Shown here piece by piece: positions 8,214 through 16,911 of a stretch of 64,000 nucleotides of DNA. The DNA is from Oceanospirillaceae bacterium. Lineage in GTDB: Bacteria > Pseudomonadota > Gammaproteobacteria > Pseudomonadales > Oceanobacteraceae. Each line of letters begins with the position of its first letter. The first letter of the stretch is position 1. The translations under genes and the position numbers were made by a program. The notes under the pieces are model-generated. The model saw only the letters and a list, made by a program, of their open reading frames with translations, was not told the origin of the DNA and did not search any database. Location of the stretch: assembly GCA_024234265.1 (NCBI GenBank), contig JACKOM010000009.1, positions 1-64,000 on the forward strand. The letters are read 5' to 3'.

Positions 8214-9203
8214 ATGACCCTCAAGGCATTATTTGCCGCTTTATTATTAAGCGTTAACCTTTCCGCCCTGGCCGCAGAACCCGCCGACAGCAGCGCAACC
8301 GATGCCACTGCACAGGCAGAGGCCGCTGCACAAGCCGAAAAATACCGCGCCTGGGCTACCGAACTGTGGAACTCCATGCAGCCACAAACCGGTAAAATTG
8401 AAATAGGCAGCGCCAACGCCAGCCTCAATGTCAGCGAGGCATATTATTTCCTCGGCCAGGAAGATGCGCGCAAAGTACTGGAAGATGTATGGGGCAACCC
8501 ACCCTCTGACACTGTGCTGGGCATGATTTTCCCTGCCAACACGACACCCTTTGACAGCGATGCCTGGGCCGTAACCGTGGAATATGACGAAGACGGTTAT
8601 GTATCGGATGAAGATGCAAAAGAAATCGACTACACCAGCATGCTCAAAGATATGCAGGCCGACACCGCCGATGCGAGCAAAGAGCGTGAAAAAGCCGGTT
8701 ACGGCAGTGTGGCGTTAATTGGTTGGGCCAGCCAACCCTTCTACGATGCCAGCAGCCACAAAATGCACTGGGCAAAAGAAATGAACTTCGGTGGCAGTGA
8801 TACCAACACCCTGAATTACAACATCCGTATTCTGGGCCGCAAAGGCGTACTGGTGCTGAATTTTATCGCCGGTATGGATCAGGTAGCCCTCATCGAAGCA
8901 AAACGTGATGACGTTCTGGCCATGGCCGATTTTAATGAAGGCGCGCGTTACGATGAATTTAACCCAGAGATTGATAAAATTGCGGCCTACGGTATCGGCG
9001 CATTAATTACCGGTAAAGTGCTGGCCAAAGTGGGTTTCTTTGCGATTGCGTTAGTGTTCCTGAAAAAATTCGGTGTACTGCTGTTAGTTGGCTTAGGTTA
9101 TATCGGCAAAAAACTCTGGAACCGCAAAAAAGCGGCAACCCCAGTACAAACCGCTGAAGAAACCGTAAAAACAGAAGAGCAAAAAGACAAAGACGCGGCC
9201 TGA
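8214..9203 (+). CDS. DUF2167 family membrane protein
   Basis: 329 aa with an N-terminal signal sequence (MTLKALFAALLLSVNLSALA, cleavage likely after ALA), a globular extracytoplasmic region with the family's GWASQPFYDASSHKMHWAKE stretch, and hydrophobic segments near residues 265-310 (GFFAIALVFLKKFGVLLLVG) before a charged Lys/Glu-rich tail. The pattern matches DUF2167 membrane-anchored proteins, whose role is unknown. A strong bidirectional terminator follows. No neighbouring gene suggests a function. Confidence 0.85.
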   Translation: MTLKALFAALLLSVNLSALAAEPADSSATDATAQAEAAAQAEKYRAWATELWNSMQPQTGKIEIGSANASLNVSEAYYFLGQEDARKVLEDVWGNPPSDTVLGMIFPANTTPFDSDAWAVTVEYDEDGYVSDEDAKEIDYTSMLKDMQADTADASKEREKAGYGSVALIGWASQPFYDASSHKMHWAKEMNFGGSDTNTLNYNIRILGRKGVLVLNFIAGMDQVALIEAKRDDVLAMADFNEGARYDEFNPEIDKIAAYGIGALITGKVLAKVGFFAIALVFLKKFGVLLLVGLGYIGKKLWNRKKAATPVQTAEETVKTEEQKDKDAA

Positions 9204-9231
9204 TAACGGCAGCTTTTGCATTGCTGAAAAT

Positions 9232-9260
9232 AAAAAACCGGCCATTGGCCGGTTTTTTTA
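9232..9260. terminator. Bidirectional intrinsic terminator
   Basis: AACCGGCC-att-GGCCGGTT flanked by A-run and T-run, between the convergent DUF2167 and acetyltransferase genes; works on either strand. Confidence 0.9.
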
Positions 9261-9272
9261 TTGCGCAATTAT

Positions 9273-9518
9273 TTACGCCAGAAATTTCTGCACATACCAG
9301 CAACTGGCCAGAATTTCATATTCCTGCTCCCGCGCCCATGCCAAACCTGTGCGCACTAATTTTTCGGCATAACCTTTACCACGCAGTGCCGTGGGCACAA
9401 AAGTGTGGGTAAAGTCGATACGCTTGGCATCTAACATCACGTAATCCAGTACGGCTTCGTTGTCTTCAAAATTAATTACAAATCGATGCTGATGGGGCTG
9501 GTGCAAAACCTGGCTCAT
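9273..9518 (-). CDS. Small GNAT-like acetyltransferase (YjdJ/NATD1 type)
   Basis: 81-aa protein equal to the minimal GNAT family exemplified by NATD1/YjdJ. Key stretch: IDFTHTFVPTALRGKGYAEK, in which RGKGYA is the acetyl-CoA pyrophosphate loop, followed by LVRTGLAWAREQEYEILASC and a WYVQ ending. Substrate unknown. Convergent with the DUF2167 gene and sharing its terminator. Confidence 0.87.
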   Translation of the reverse strand: MSQVLHQPHQHRFVINFEDNEAVLDYVMLDAKRIDFTHTFVPTALRGKGYAEKLVRTGLAWAREQEYEILASCWYVQKFLA

Positions 9519-9595
9519 AAATGCCTCTTTTTAATCTGTGCGCTGCTGCAAGTGTAGGCCATAATAGGCCCAAATTAAGTTGAAAAAAACGCACC

Positions 9596-10060
9596 GTGAA
9601 TAAACAACTGCTGATTATCGCCCACCACCCTTCCGCCAATACCCTGCGCATGGCACAGGCGTTGTTAGAGGGTGCCCGTCAGGCGGAGGTTGAAGGTGTT
9701 GCTTGCAGCTTACACCAAGCCCTGCAGTGCAGCGCCGAACAGGTACAACAAGCCGATGCGCTGATTTTATTTACCCCGGAAAATTTGGGTTATATCAGCG
9801 GCGGCATGAAGGATTTTTTCGACCGGGTGTATTACCCCCTGCTGGAAATCAAACAGGGCCTGCCGATGGCAGCTGTGGTGCGCGCCGGACACGATGGCAC
9901 CGGCAGCGTGCGTGCCCTGCAAACCATCTGCACCGGTCTGAAGTGGCGCTGGGTGCAAGCCCCCGTGGTATGCAAAGGGGAATGGCAGGAAGACTTTTTA
10001 CGCCAGTGTGAAGAACTTGGCGCTGCTATGGCATATGCTTTAGACAGCGGTATCATTTAA
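9596..10060 (+). CDS. Flavodoxin-fold NAD(P)H-dependent FMN reductase-like protein
   Basis: 154 aa. Starts with GTG; LLIIAHHPSANTLRMAQALLEGA is the phosphate-binding strand-loop-helix of flavodoxin-like FMN reductases, and FTPENLGYISGGMKDFFDRV is the second FMN-contact region (P-E-N/Y...S...MKDFFDR) seen in NADPH:FMN oxidoreductases and WrbA relatives. The partner substrate cannot be told. Followed 25 bp later by the yacL-like gene, so possibly co-transcribed. Confidence 0.82.
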   Translation: MNKQLLIIAHHPSANTLRMAQALLEGARQAEVEGVACSLHQALQCSAEQVQQADALILFTPENLGYISGGMKDFFDRVYYPLLEIKQGLPMAAVVRAGHDGTGSVRALQTICTGLKWRWVQAPVVCKGEWQEDFLRQCEELGAAMAYALDSGII

Positions 10061-10084
10061 CCCTGAAACCATGAGGTACGTTGT

Positions 10085-10438
10085 ATGGAATTCAGTTTCG
10101 AACACCTGTCAGATGGCACCCTGCTGGCGGAATGTAACGATGAACACCAGGCTTTTGCCCACTGGCTGAATCAGGAAATCCGCCATAAACCCGCTGCCCT
10201 GCTGCCTGTCATGCAGGCCATCGCAGCGCTCAAAAGCGGGCAGAAAAAACACTACCTGCATGAAGGCCACTACTACCAGATCGACATGACCCGCGATGAT
10301 GTCATCATCAAACCCCGCGAGTGGGATGATCTGCCCGACGATGAAGACATGCACAACCTGCATCTGGATGAAGACAACGAGGCCGCCTGTGGTCTGGAAG
10401 ACTTCGAAGCCTTTTTAAACAGCTGGTCCGAAGGCTAA
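10085..10438 (+). CDS. UPF0231 (YacL-like) protein
   Basis: 117-aa acidic protein aligning by eye with E. coli YacL: a short beta N-terminus (MEFSFEHLSDGTLLAEC), HWLNQEI, the AALKSGQKKHYLHEGHYYQI block, then a run of acidic residues (DDLPDDEDMHNLHLDEDNEA) and CGLEDFEAFL. Function unknown. The Gre-like gene starts 12 bases after its stop, so the pair is probably one transcript. Confidence 0.8.
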   Translation: MEFSFEHLSDGTLLAECNDEHQAFAHWLNQEIRHKPAALLPVMQAIAALKSGQKKHYLHEGHYYQIDMTRDDVIIKPREWDDLPDDEDMHNLHLDEDNEAACGLEDFEAFLNSWSEG

Positions 10439-10450
10439 GGCACTGCATTG

Positions 10451-10921
10451 ATGGATAAAAACGCCTTACTCGCTACCTTGCTCAACACCCTGCAACAGGA
10501 GCTGGCCGAAACCCAGCTCGCCGCGCGCGAGGCCCACGAAGGGGCCATCCATGAGCAAAGCAAAGCCGAAACCCAATACGATACCCTGGGGCTGGAACAC
10601 GCCTACCTGGCGGAAGGCCAGAGCCGGCGCATCAGCGAATTACAGGCTGAAATCGTCAGCCTGCGTAACCTGCCTGCCGCGAGTAACGATGGGCAAATCC
10701 GCCTTAACAGCCTGATCCGCCTTGAAGATGAACAAGATGGCAGCAGCCTGCTGCTGTGGTTATTACCCGCCGGGGGCGCGCAACACCTGCCAAGCCCCGC
10801 CGGGCGTATTCAGGTGATCACCCCGCGCAGCCCCATCGCCGGTTTATTACGCGGGCGCAGCGCAGGTGACAGTATTCGCCTCGCCAATGGCCGGGAAATG
10901 TTCATCGCCACCATCGAATGA
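10451..10921 (+). CDS. GreA/GreB-like protein
   Basis: 156 aa. The N-terminal ~75 residues are a predicted coiled coil (LLATLLNTLQQELAETQLAA ... LAEGQSRRISELQAEIVSL), followed by a GreA/GreB C-terminal-like beta domain (IRLNSLIRLEDEQDGSSLLL ... VITPRSPIAGLLRGRSAGDS). True Gre factors use an acidic coiled-coil tip to stimulate RNA polymerase cleavage; here that region (HEQSKAETQYDTLGLEHAYL) does not show the usual D-x-x-E pair, so an RNAP-binding role without cleavage is possible. The ATG at 10451 is preferred to TTG 10448. Confidence 0.72.
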   Translation: MDKNALLATLLNTLQQELAETQLAAREAHEGAIHEQSKAETQYDTLGLEHAYLAEGQSRRISELQAEIVSLRNLPAASNDGQIRLNSLIRLEDEQDGSSLLLWLLPAGGAQHLPSPAGRIQVITPRSPIAGLLRGRSAGDSIRLANGREMFIATIE

Positions 10922-10945
10922 TTTTTAATCATTATTATGTATAAA

Positions 10946-10968
10946 GAATTAGGGTTTTTATTCTAATT
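10946..10968. promoter_or_regulatory. AT-rich inverted repeat upstream of the metalloprotease gene
   Basis: AATTAG (10947-10952) and CTAATT (10963-10968) separated by ten bases, in an AT-rich 240-bp gap preceding the secreted protease gene. It could be an operator or promoter region; no known regulator motif is matched. Confidence 0.3.
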
Positions 10969-11168
10969 ATTAAACAGCGCACATCTGAAATACCCCCACA
11001 TGTTAGTTTTCCCCCGCCGGTAAAAGCGCCCGCAGAGGCCATGCAGCCTGTTACTTTAGTCAGATTTAAGCCCGCCTATCACGGGGTATGCTGCACACAA
11101 TACGAGAAATAACGCACTACCCCTGTATTGCGCCCTGCACCGGCAGGCCAGTACACCCCAGAGGATTT

Positions 11169-13904
11169 ATGATGTTAAAACGCTGGTTAGGCACGGCCCT
11201 GGTATTACCTTTTTTACAGGCATGCAGCGGTGCAGGTGGCGCAGTTAGCAGCAGTGCCAATCTTTCCCCGGTTGAAAAAGCCCTGCGCAGCGGTGACGCC
11301 ATGCAGGTGGCAGACAGCGACGATCTGTTAAATGCCGCCCTGCAAAACATTGATGAAAGCCAGCAGTTATTGCTCGCCGATAAAGCTTTTATATTTAATT
11401 TAAATAACGATGGCAGCGCCAAAAGTGATGGCAGCAGTTTAACCGCCATCGACTGGGACCCATCCCACGATGCCGCCCTGTTTAACCCAACCTTCAGCCG
11501 TAATATTCCGTTATTACTCACTAATGCCATTTCCTATGGCAATGCCGCGGTTGAAAATCAGCCCCTTGCGGTGATGGGTAAAAAAAATAACAGCCGTTAT
11601 TTAGCCCTCGGCAGTAACCCCATGCGTACCGCAGAGTGGGGTTTGACCACCAACGCGCAAATGCATCAGTTTATGCAAAACGCCCTGCAATGGTTAACCG
11701 GCCGCCAGGATTTAACCAGCAAAAATTTTAACGTGGTGATTGCACAGCTCGACCAGAGTTATTATTTCCCCGATAACAATGCCACCCGCAAATGGCTGGA
11801 CACCTATTACCCCGGCACCGTCAGCTATAACGAAAATGACGAATGTGATGGCTCTGCCCTGTCAGCCTGTTTAGCGAAAAAACCCGATTTATTGATTATT
11901 TCGCAAAAGGCCGACAGTGAAGATGTGGATACCATTATCAAAGCGGTGCAAAACGCGCAGAAAAATGGCATTCCGGTTTTATATATGCACCTCGATGGTG
12001 GTTTAACCGATTTGGGTAAAACCCTGCTGGCAGAAATGGATATCAGCTATCAGCGCGATAACTACTGGAAAAAGTGGAGCATAGTGCAGGGCGATGCACG
12101 CCAGGCATTTGCTGATTTACCAGATAATATCGCCAGCATTCAGGGCCTTTTACAACGCCTGCAACATGATGATTTCAGCTTTCAGTTAAATGAATGTGAT
12201 GATTCGTGCAGCAATGTGGCAGCCCTGCAAAACGAATTTAAAAATCCGGCCAGCACCATCAGCGCTTTGATTGGTAATTTTGAAAGCCAGAAACGGGATA
12301 TTTTTAAAGAATCCGGTTACACATTGGAAAAACTGCTGGTATTACTCGCCGACCACTACCGTCAGGCCGTTACCTACCCGATGGATAAAACTACTACAGC
12401 ACGCATTGAATTTTTAAAATCCCTGTATGCCGATTATGTGGTGTATAACACCCGTGCCTATAACCCGGTGCAGGCCGACATGGGGAATTTCAGCCGCAGT
12501 GATTTCAGCCATATCAAAGCGGTATCTAAAAATGTCAGCCTGCAAAGTAAGGTGAGTTTCCGCTCAGCGGGTGTTTATGCCCTGCCCGGTAAAACCTTTA
12601 CCGTAACCCGTACCGACAATAATGCCGTGGGCACCAGTGTATTTATTAATACCCTGCGTTCTGCTGCCACCCATGAATTTGAAAATAACGGTTATAAACG
12701 CCCCAAATTTTTACAAACCCGTCGTTTTGAAATTAAAAGTGGTGAAACCCTGACCCTTACCAGCCCCTATGGCGGCCCGCTGCAAATTGGTTTTGACAGC
12801 AACGATATCGACGTCAGTTTCAAATTTAATAATGTGGGTGAACATCCCTACTGGCGTAACAGCGCGGATAACGCAGCCTTTGAAGCAGCCCTTGCCAAAG
12901 GGGATTACGATTGGGCCGAATTAGCAACACCGGGTTTTGAAATACACAGCAAACTCGACAAGATGCAAAAATCCATGCAGGGCTGGGGCGATGCCGCCGA
13001 ATTAGCCGCCGCCACCATGCGTTATATGAATAACTTCCCCCATGTATTAGCGGGCTTCCAGGGGCCTGGCATAGATGTGCTGCCGGAAATCCATGATTTC
13101 GCCGAAGCCAAAGGCTGGCAAATCGATACCATTGATATGGTTAAACATATGAATGCCGATCAGGCCACCTGCGGTTATGGTTGCTCAGGCAACCCCTATG
13201 ACGCCTATTGGGCCTACAGCCCGACCGGCCACGGTGATTTACATGAATTGGGCCACGGCCTGGAAAAATCCCGTTTCCGTTTTGACGGCTGGGATGGCCA
13301 TGCATCCACCAACCCCTATTCGTATTTTTCCAAAAGCCAATATGCCAAAGATACCGGCAACAGCCCCGACTGCCAGGGCCTGCCCTTTGCAACTTTATTT
13401 AATCAATTACAGGCTGCACAAAATAGCGCTGATCCCATCGCTGCCATGCAGGCCAATAACCTGACTGGCTGGAACCAGGGTGTGGCGATTTATATTCAGA
13501 TGATGATGGCCGCGCAAAATCAGGGCGCGTTAAATGATGGCTGGATGTTATACGCACGTTTGCATGTGATGGAACGTGAATTTAACCGCGCCATTAAAAA
13601 CGAAACCACCTGGCTCGATAAGCGTGCCGGTTTAGGTTTTGGCAATTACAGTTTTGCCGATATCAGCAGCATCAGTAAACACGACTGGTTAGTGATCGCC
13701 ATATCCACTGTCACAGCACGGGATTACCGCGATTATTTAAAAATGTGGGGGTTAACCTTCAGCAATAACGCCAGCGCACAGATAGCCAGCGCAGGTTATG
13801 CGGCCATTACCCGCACCTTTTACGCCAGCAGTGATACAGGATATTGCCTGGGCTTTAATAAACCCGCCGTGGCTATTGATGGCAGCAGTGCCTGGCCGTT
13901 GTAA
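11169..13904 (+). CDS. IMPa-type (M88) lipoprotein metalloprotease
   Basis: About 911 aa. The N-terminus MLKRWLGTALVLPFLQACSG is a lipoprotein signal with lipobox LQAC. The C-terminal third holds HELGHGLE at about residue 692, an HExxHxxE gluzincin zinc site, with the preceding YSPTGHGDLH and later MMAAQNQGALNDGWMLYARL segments. Length and arrangement match Pseudomonas aeruginosa IMPa (about 920 aa), an O-glycopeptidase that cuts next to O-glycosylated Ser/Thr in mucin-like proteins. Start chosen by AGAGGA just upstream; 11169 and 11172 are both possible. Stand-alone gene with its own terminators. Target glycoproteins are unknown. Confidence 0.85.
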   Translation: MMLKRWLGTALVLPFLQACSGAGGAVSSSANLSPVEKALRSGDAMQVADSDDLLNAALQNIDESQQLLLADKAFIFNLNNDGSAKSDGSSLTAIDWDPSHDAALFNPTFSRNIPLLLTNAISYGNAAVENQPLAVMGKKNNSRYLALGSNPMRTAEWGLTTNAQMHQFMQNALQWLTGRQDLTSKNFNVVIAQLDQSYYFPDNNATRKWLDTYYPGTVSYNENDECDGSALSACLAKKPDLLIISQKADSEDVDTIIKAVQNAQKNGIPVLYMHLDGGLTDLGKTLLAEMDISYQRDNYWKKWSIVQGDARQAFADLPDNIASIQGLLQRLQHDDFSFQLNECDDSCSNVAALQNEFKNPASTISALIGNFESQKRDIFKESGYTLEKLLVLLADHYRQAVTYPMDKTTTARIEFLKSLYADYVVYNTRAYNPVQADMGNFSRSDFSHIKAVSKNVSLQSKVSFRSAGVYALPGKTFTVTRTDNNAVGTSVFINTLRSAATHEFENNGYKRPKFLQTRRFEIKSGETLTLTSPYGGPLQIGFDSNDIDVSFKFNNVGEHPYWRNSADNAAFEAALAKGDYDWAELATPGFEIHSKLDKMQKSMQGWGDAAELAAATMRYMNNFPHVLAGFQGPGIDVLPEIHDFAEAKGWQIDTIDMVKHMNADQATCGYGCSGNPYDAYWAYSPTGHGDLHELGHGLEKSRFRFDGWDGHASTNPYSYFSKSQYAKDTGNSPDCQGLPFATLFNQLQAAQNSADPIAAMQANNLTGWNQGVAIYIQMMMAAQNQGALNDGWMLYARLHVMEREFNRAIKNETTWLDKRAGLGFGNYSFADISSISKHDWLVIAISTVTARDYRDYLKMWGLTFSNNASAQIASAGYAAITRTFYASSDTGYCLGFNKPAVAIDGSSAWPL

Positions 13905-13923
13905 AACACACCATAAATAAAAA

Positions 13924-13938
13924 TAGCCCCGAGTGGGG
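13924..13938 (+). terminator. Short hairpin after the IMPa-like gene
   Basis: GCCCC-gagtg-GGGC stem about 20 bases after the stop, without a clear T-run; the stronger terminator follows at 13969. Confidence 0.4.
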
Positions 13939-13968
13939 CATCAATGATCACGATACATAACGGATAAC

Positions 13969-13999
13969 ACAGGGCCTCAAAAGAGGCCCTGTTTTTTAG
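13969..13999 (+). terminator. Strong intrinsic terminator at the edge of R1 copy B
   Basis: CAGGGCCTC-aaaa-GAGGCCCTG then six T. The same hairpin (one mismatch) borders the R1 copy at 45.48-45.51 kb, so the terminator appears to travel with the repeat. Confidence 0.9.
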
Positions 14000-14340
14000 A
14001 TTGTGCAGGTGCAAGCACCGCTTGTGATGAGCACAAAATGAACGCTCGAGGGTCTGTGCCCGGAACGGGTATAAGCCCCACCAAGAAAAACCTTTGTAAT
14101 TACAATGTTCGGCAATTAAACCAGTTTTTCTTTTTCTGGGAAGGGACTTCCCAGACCCTTCCTTCGCTCACACTGCTGCTTGTTTCCGATTTTTTCGACG
14201 CGCCATTACGCCCACGCGCCATGGGGCATCCATGCCCTGCTTCGCCGGCGCTTTGCTGGCATCCATGCCAGCTACGGGCTATGTCGCTTTAAAAAACCGG
14301 CGCAGCAAGTGAGCATTAAGTGTTCTTAATTAACAAAGAG
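13969..14340 (+). repeat. R1 dispersed structured repeat, copy B
   Basis: Opposite orientation to copies A and C. It begins with the terminator hairpin, continues with GAGCACAAAATGAACGCTCGAG, TGTGCCCGGAACGGGTATAAG, the palindrome TCTGGGAAG-GGA-CTTCCCAGA (14135-14155), CCTTCCTTCGCTCACACTGC, the GCCGGCGCTTTGCTGGCATC block and ends near CCGGCGCAGCAAGT...TTAAGTGTTCTTAATTAAC. It lacks a ~160-bp internal block present in copy C. It fills most of the gene-free 13905-14407 interval. Confidence 0.78.
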
Positions 14341-14407
14341 GTAACGGCATAAATAAGATTTTTTGACAGCTGTATCCATATGGAATATTGCTATTTCAGA
14401 AAACGTT

Positions 14408-15040
14408 TTAACCCAATACCGGGAATAATCCCCGCATACCATTGGCAATAAATTCAATTGCAATGGCTGCCAGCATCAAGCCCATAATACGCGTCACAAT
14501 ATTCAGCCCCGTAGCCCCCAAGCGGCTGACAATCAGGGGCGACAATCGCAATAAAATCCACACCAATGTGCTCAGCAGAATAATACTCAGGGCAATCATG
14601 CCGTAATGCATAATGCCATGGCCCTTATGCCCGGCCAAAATCACCGTAGAAATAGCACCCGGCCCAGCAAGCAAGGGCATTGCCAGGGGTACAATCGCAA
14701 TGGATTCTTTTTCAACGGATTCGGTGGCTTCTTCCGCGGTCTGCTGCACATTACTGGTTTTAGCGTGCAACATGGAAATGGCCATCAACAACACCAGGAT
14801 GCCGCCACCGACTTTAAATGAATCAATCGTGATACCAAAAAAATCCAGTATCAGCTCACCAAAAAATAAAACCACCAATAAAATAATCGCAATCCCCGCG
14901 GCCACGTTATCACTGATGCGGTGGCGCTCCATGCGATTCATGCCGGAAGTTAAACCGATAAAAATGGGTATGGCACCAAAGGGGTTTACAATCGCTAAAA
15001 TGCTGATGAAAATTTTTGCGTAATCGACGTAACTTAACAT
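14408..15040 (-). CDS. MarC family integral membrane protein
   Basis: 210 aa with six hydrophobic segments. MarC/UPF0056 hallmarks: NPFGAIPIFIGLTSGM near residue 20 and AMPLLAGPGAISTVILAG near residue 120, the two inverted half-repeats of the family. Despite the name, the family's transport role is unproven. It starts 8 bases after the corA stop, so it is probably the last gene of a HEPN-corA-marC transcript. Confidence 0.9.
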   Translation of the reverse strand: MLSYVDYAKIFISILAIVNPFGAIPIFIGLTSGMNRMERHRISDNVAAGIAIILLVVLFFGELILDFFGITIDSFKVGGGILVLLMAISMLHAKTSNVQQTAEEATESVEKESIAIVPLAMPLLAGPGAISTVILAGHKGHGIMHYGMIALSIILLSTLVWILLRLSPLIVSRLGATGLNIVTRIMGLMLAAIAIEFIANGMRGLFPVLG

Positions 15041-15048
15041 TTAAACCC

Positions 15049-16122
15049 CTACAACCAGCCCCGGCGGCGGAATACATATAACAAACCCGCAGCGATCAGT
15101 AGCATCACACCCCATACTAACGGGTAACCAAACGACCAGCCCAATTCCGGCATATTCCAGCCACCCGCGCTGCGGTCAAAGTTCATCCCATAAACCCCGA
15201 CAATAAAAGTCAGGGGAATAAAGATGGTGGAAATCACAGTAAGTACACGCATGATTTCATTCATCCGGTTACTGACGCTGGATAAATACACATCCAGCAT
15301 GCTGCCTGTCATATCACGGTAGGTTTCGAGTAAATCCATAATCTGGATGGTGTGATCATAACAGTCACGGAAATACACATGGCTGTCGTCACGGATCAGG
15401 GGATGATCGTCGCGTAATATCTGGTTAATCACTTCACGCTGCGGCCATAACATGCGGCGCAATAGAATTAATTCACGTTTGAGAATGTGGATGGTTTCCA
15501 GGGTGTCCGGCCCGGCTTTATCCAAAATATTTTCTTCCACATCTTCCAGCTGGATACCAAAGTTTTCCAGCACAGGAAAACCACTGTCGATCACCACATC
15601 CAGCAGGCTGTAGAGTAAAAAATCCGGCTGGCGGCAGCGAATCCGGCTGGCACCGTCCTGCAGGCGTTTTAAAATCATATCAAACAGGGAAATATCTAAG
15701 CGGCAAAAACTCAGCAGAAAATTTTTACCCAGAAAAAAACTAATTTGCTCAATACTTACCTTGCCCGCCTGCATGATGGGTATATTCATGACAATAAAAA
15801 GCTGGTCGGCAAAGGGTTCTATTTTCGGGCGCTGCCCTGAGTTTAGCACATCCTCCAGGGCAAGAGCGTGCAAATTAAATAATTGCCCCAGCTCGGCAAT
15901 CTGATCGGCACTGGGGTGGCCGGCAACGTGCAGCCAGGTGACAGATTCCTGTGGGATAAACGGCTGGCAATCCGCGACACGGGCATTGGCCTGCACATGG
16001 ATATGCTCGGGGCTGTAATCGAGCAGATGCAGGGACATGGGGCTTTGCGCCAGACCTTCATTTGCCGTGAAGGTGCCGGGAGCCGTGCCCGGCGGATGGT
16101 AACGTTTATCAAAATAACCCAT
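15049..16122 (-). CDS. corA: CorA-family divalent cation channel
   Basis: 357 aa. A long cytoplasmic N-terminal domain with the coiled region (LEDVEENILDKAGPDTLETI) leads to two C-terminal membrane helices joined by YGMNF, the GMN selectivity motif of CorA Mg2+/Co2+ channels; the tail FRRRGWL is basic as expected. Start set at MGYFDKRYHPPG; a longer frame upstream runs through the HEPN gene and has no family likeness. Lies 16 bases after the HEPN gene and just before marC. The order suggests co-expression; CorA-type proteins can be Mg2+ uptake channels or Zn2+ exporters (ZntB), which cannot be separated here. Confidence 0.88.
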   Translation of the reverse strand: MGYFDKRYHPPGTAPGTFTANEGLAQSPMSLHLLDYSPEHIHVQANARVADCQPFIPQESVTWLHVAGHPSADQIAELGQLFNLHALALEDVLNSGQRPKIEPFADQLFIVMNIPIMQAGKVSIEQISFFLGKNFLLSFCRLDISLFDMILKRLQDGASRIRCRQPDFLLYSLLDVVIDSGFPVLENFGIQLEDVEENILDKAGPDTLETIHILKRELILLRRMLWPQREVINQILRDDHPLIRDDSHVYFRDCYDHTIQIMDLLETYRDMTGSMLDVYLSSVSNRMNEIMRVLTVISTIFIPLTFIVGVYGMNFDRSAGGWNMPELGWSFGYPLVWGVMLLIAAGLLYVFRRRGWL

Positions 16123-16138
16123 GGCATTCACCGCACAA

Positions 16139-16789
16139 TTAAATATTAACCACGGGGTAATAAATATCGCCCCAGTCTTCGTTATCCGCTTGCAGCATAA
16201 TACTGATAATAATCGGCAGCAGGTGGCCAAGCAGATGGCAGCCATCCTGCACCTGGCTGCGATTAACCGAACTGCGGAAAGTTGCACCACCATGCATAAT
16301 TTGGTTGCGCAATACATACAGGCGATCCAGCACTATGCACAATAATTCCCCCACCTGTTGCCGGCTCAGGGCATTCAGGGCCGCCACGGAGGATTTTTCA
16401 AAACGCTCACGCCAGTCAGCCGCAGAAGCATCACGCTGCGCCAGCCAGAACGGCTGATACACGTAGGGATTTTTAATCAAAGCTTTCACCGGGCCGGAAT
16501 ATTTTTCCCACAGGGCGTTATAAATTTGTTGCTGTTTATCGTGTTTGACCAGTTTGTAGATAAAACGCTGGAAGATTTCCCGTTCGGCCAGGGTTTGCAG
16601 TTTTTCCTCCGCCACACCGTAACAGGCATTAAAACCAACCCATAGGCTGATAAATTGCAGATCGGCTTCCTGCTGCTGGGCAGCAGCACAACCCAACCAA
16701 CTAATAGCACGGTGTAAGCGGGTGGCGTGGGCATCGCTCAGCACATCACGTTTGCTCTGCATCTGTTCTTTTAATTCTGCGGCCAGCAT
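16139..16789 (-). CDS. HEPN-domain-like protein
   Basis: 216-aa all-helical protein. LQFISLWVGFNACYG and the C-terminal LDRLYVLRNQIMHGGATF resemble Apea-like HEPN domains; RNQIMH (about residues 161-166) is the R-x4-6-H motif that forms the RNase site in catalytic HEPN proteins. Many HEPN proteins belong to toxin-antitoxin or phage-defence modules, but no nucleotidyltransferase or Cas partner is adjacent. It is the first gene of a run with corA (16-bp gap) and marC. Function unknown; RNase activity is an inference from one motif. Confidence 0.65.
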   Translation of the reverse strand: MLAAELKEQMQSKRDVLSDAHATRLHRAISWLGCAAAQQQEADLQFISLWVGFNACYGVAEEKLQTLAEREIFQRFIYKLVKHDKQQQIYNALWEKYSGPVKALIKNPYVYQPFWLAQRDASAADWRERFEKSSVAALNALSRQQVGELLCIVLDRLYVLRNQIMHGGATFRSSVNRSQVQDGCHLLGHLLPIIISIMLQADNEDWGDIYYPVVNI

Positions 16790-16911
16790 AACGGCTCCCT
16801 GTCATTTGCAATCACAAACACGCAGACTAAACATGCCCACCCAGCAATACAAGCGACGGGCATGTTTTCTGTGCCGTGCTGTATTAAACTGCAGGCAAGT
16901 GGAGGGCTGAC

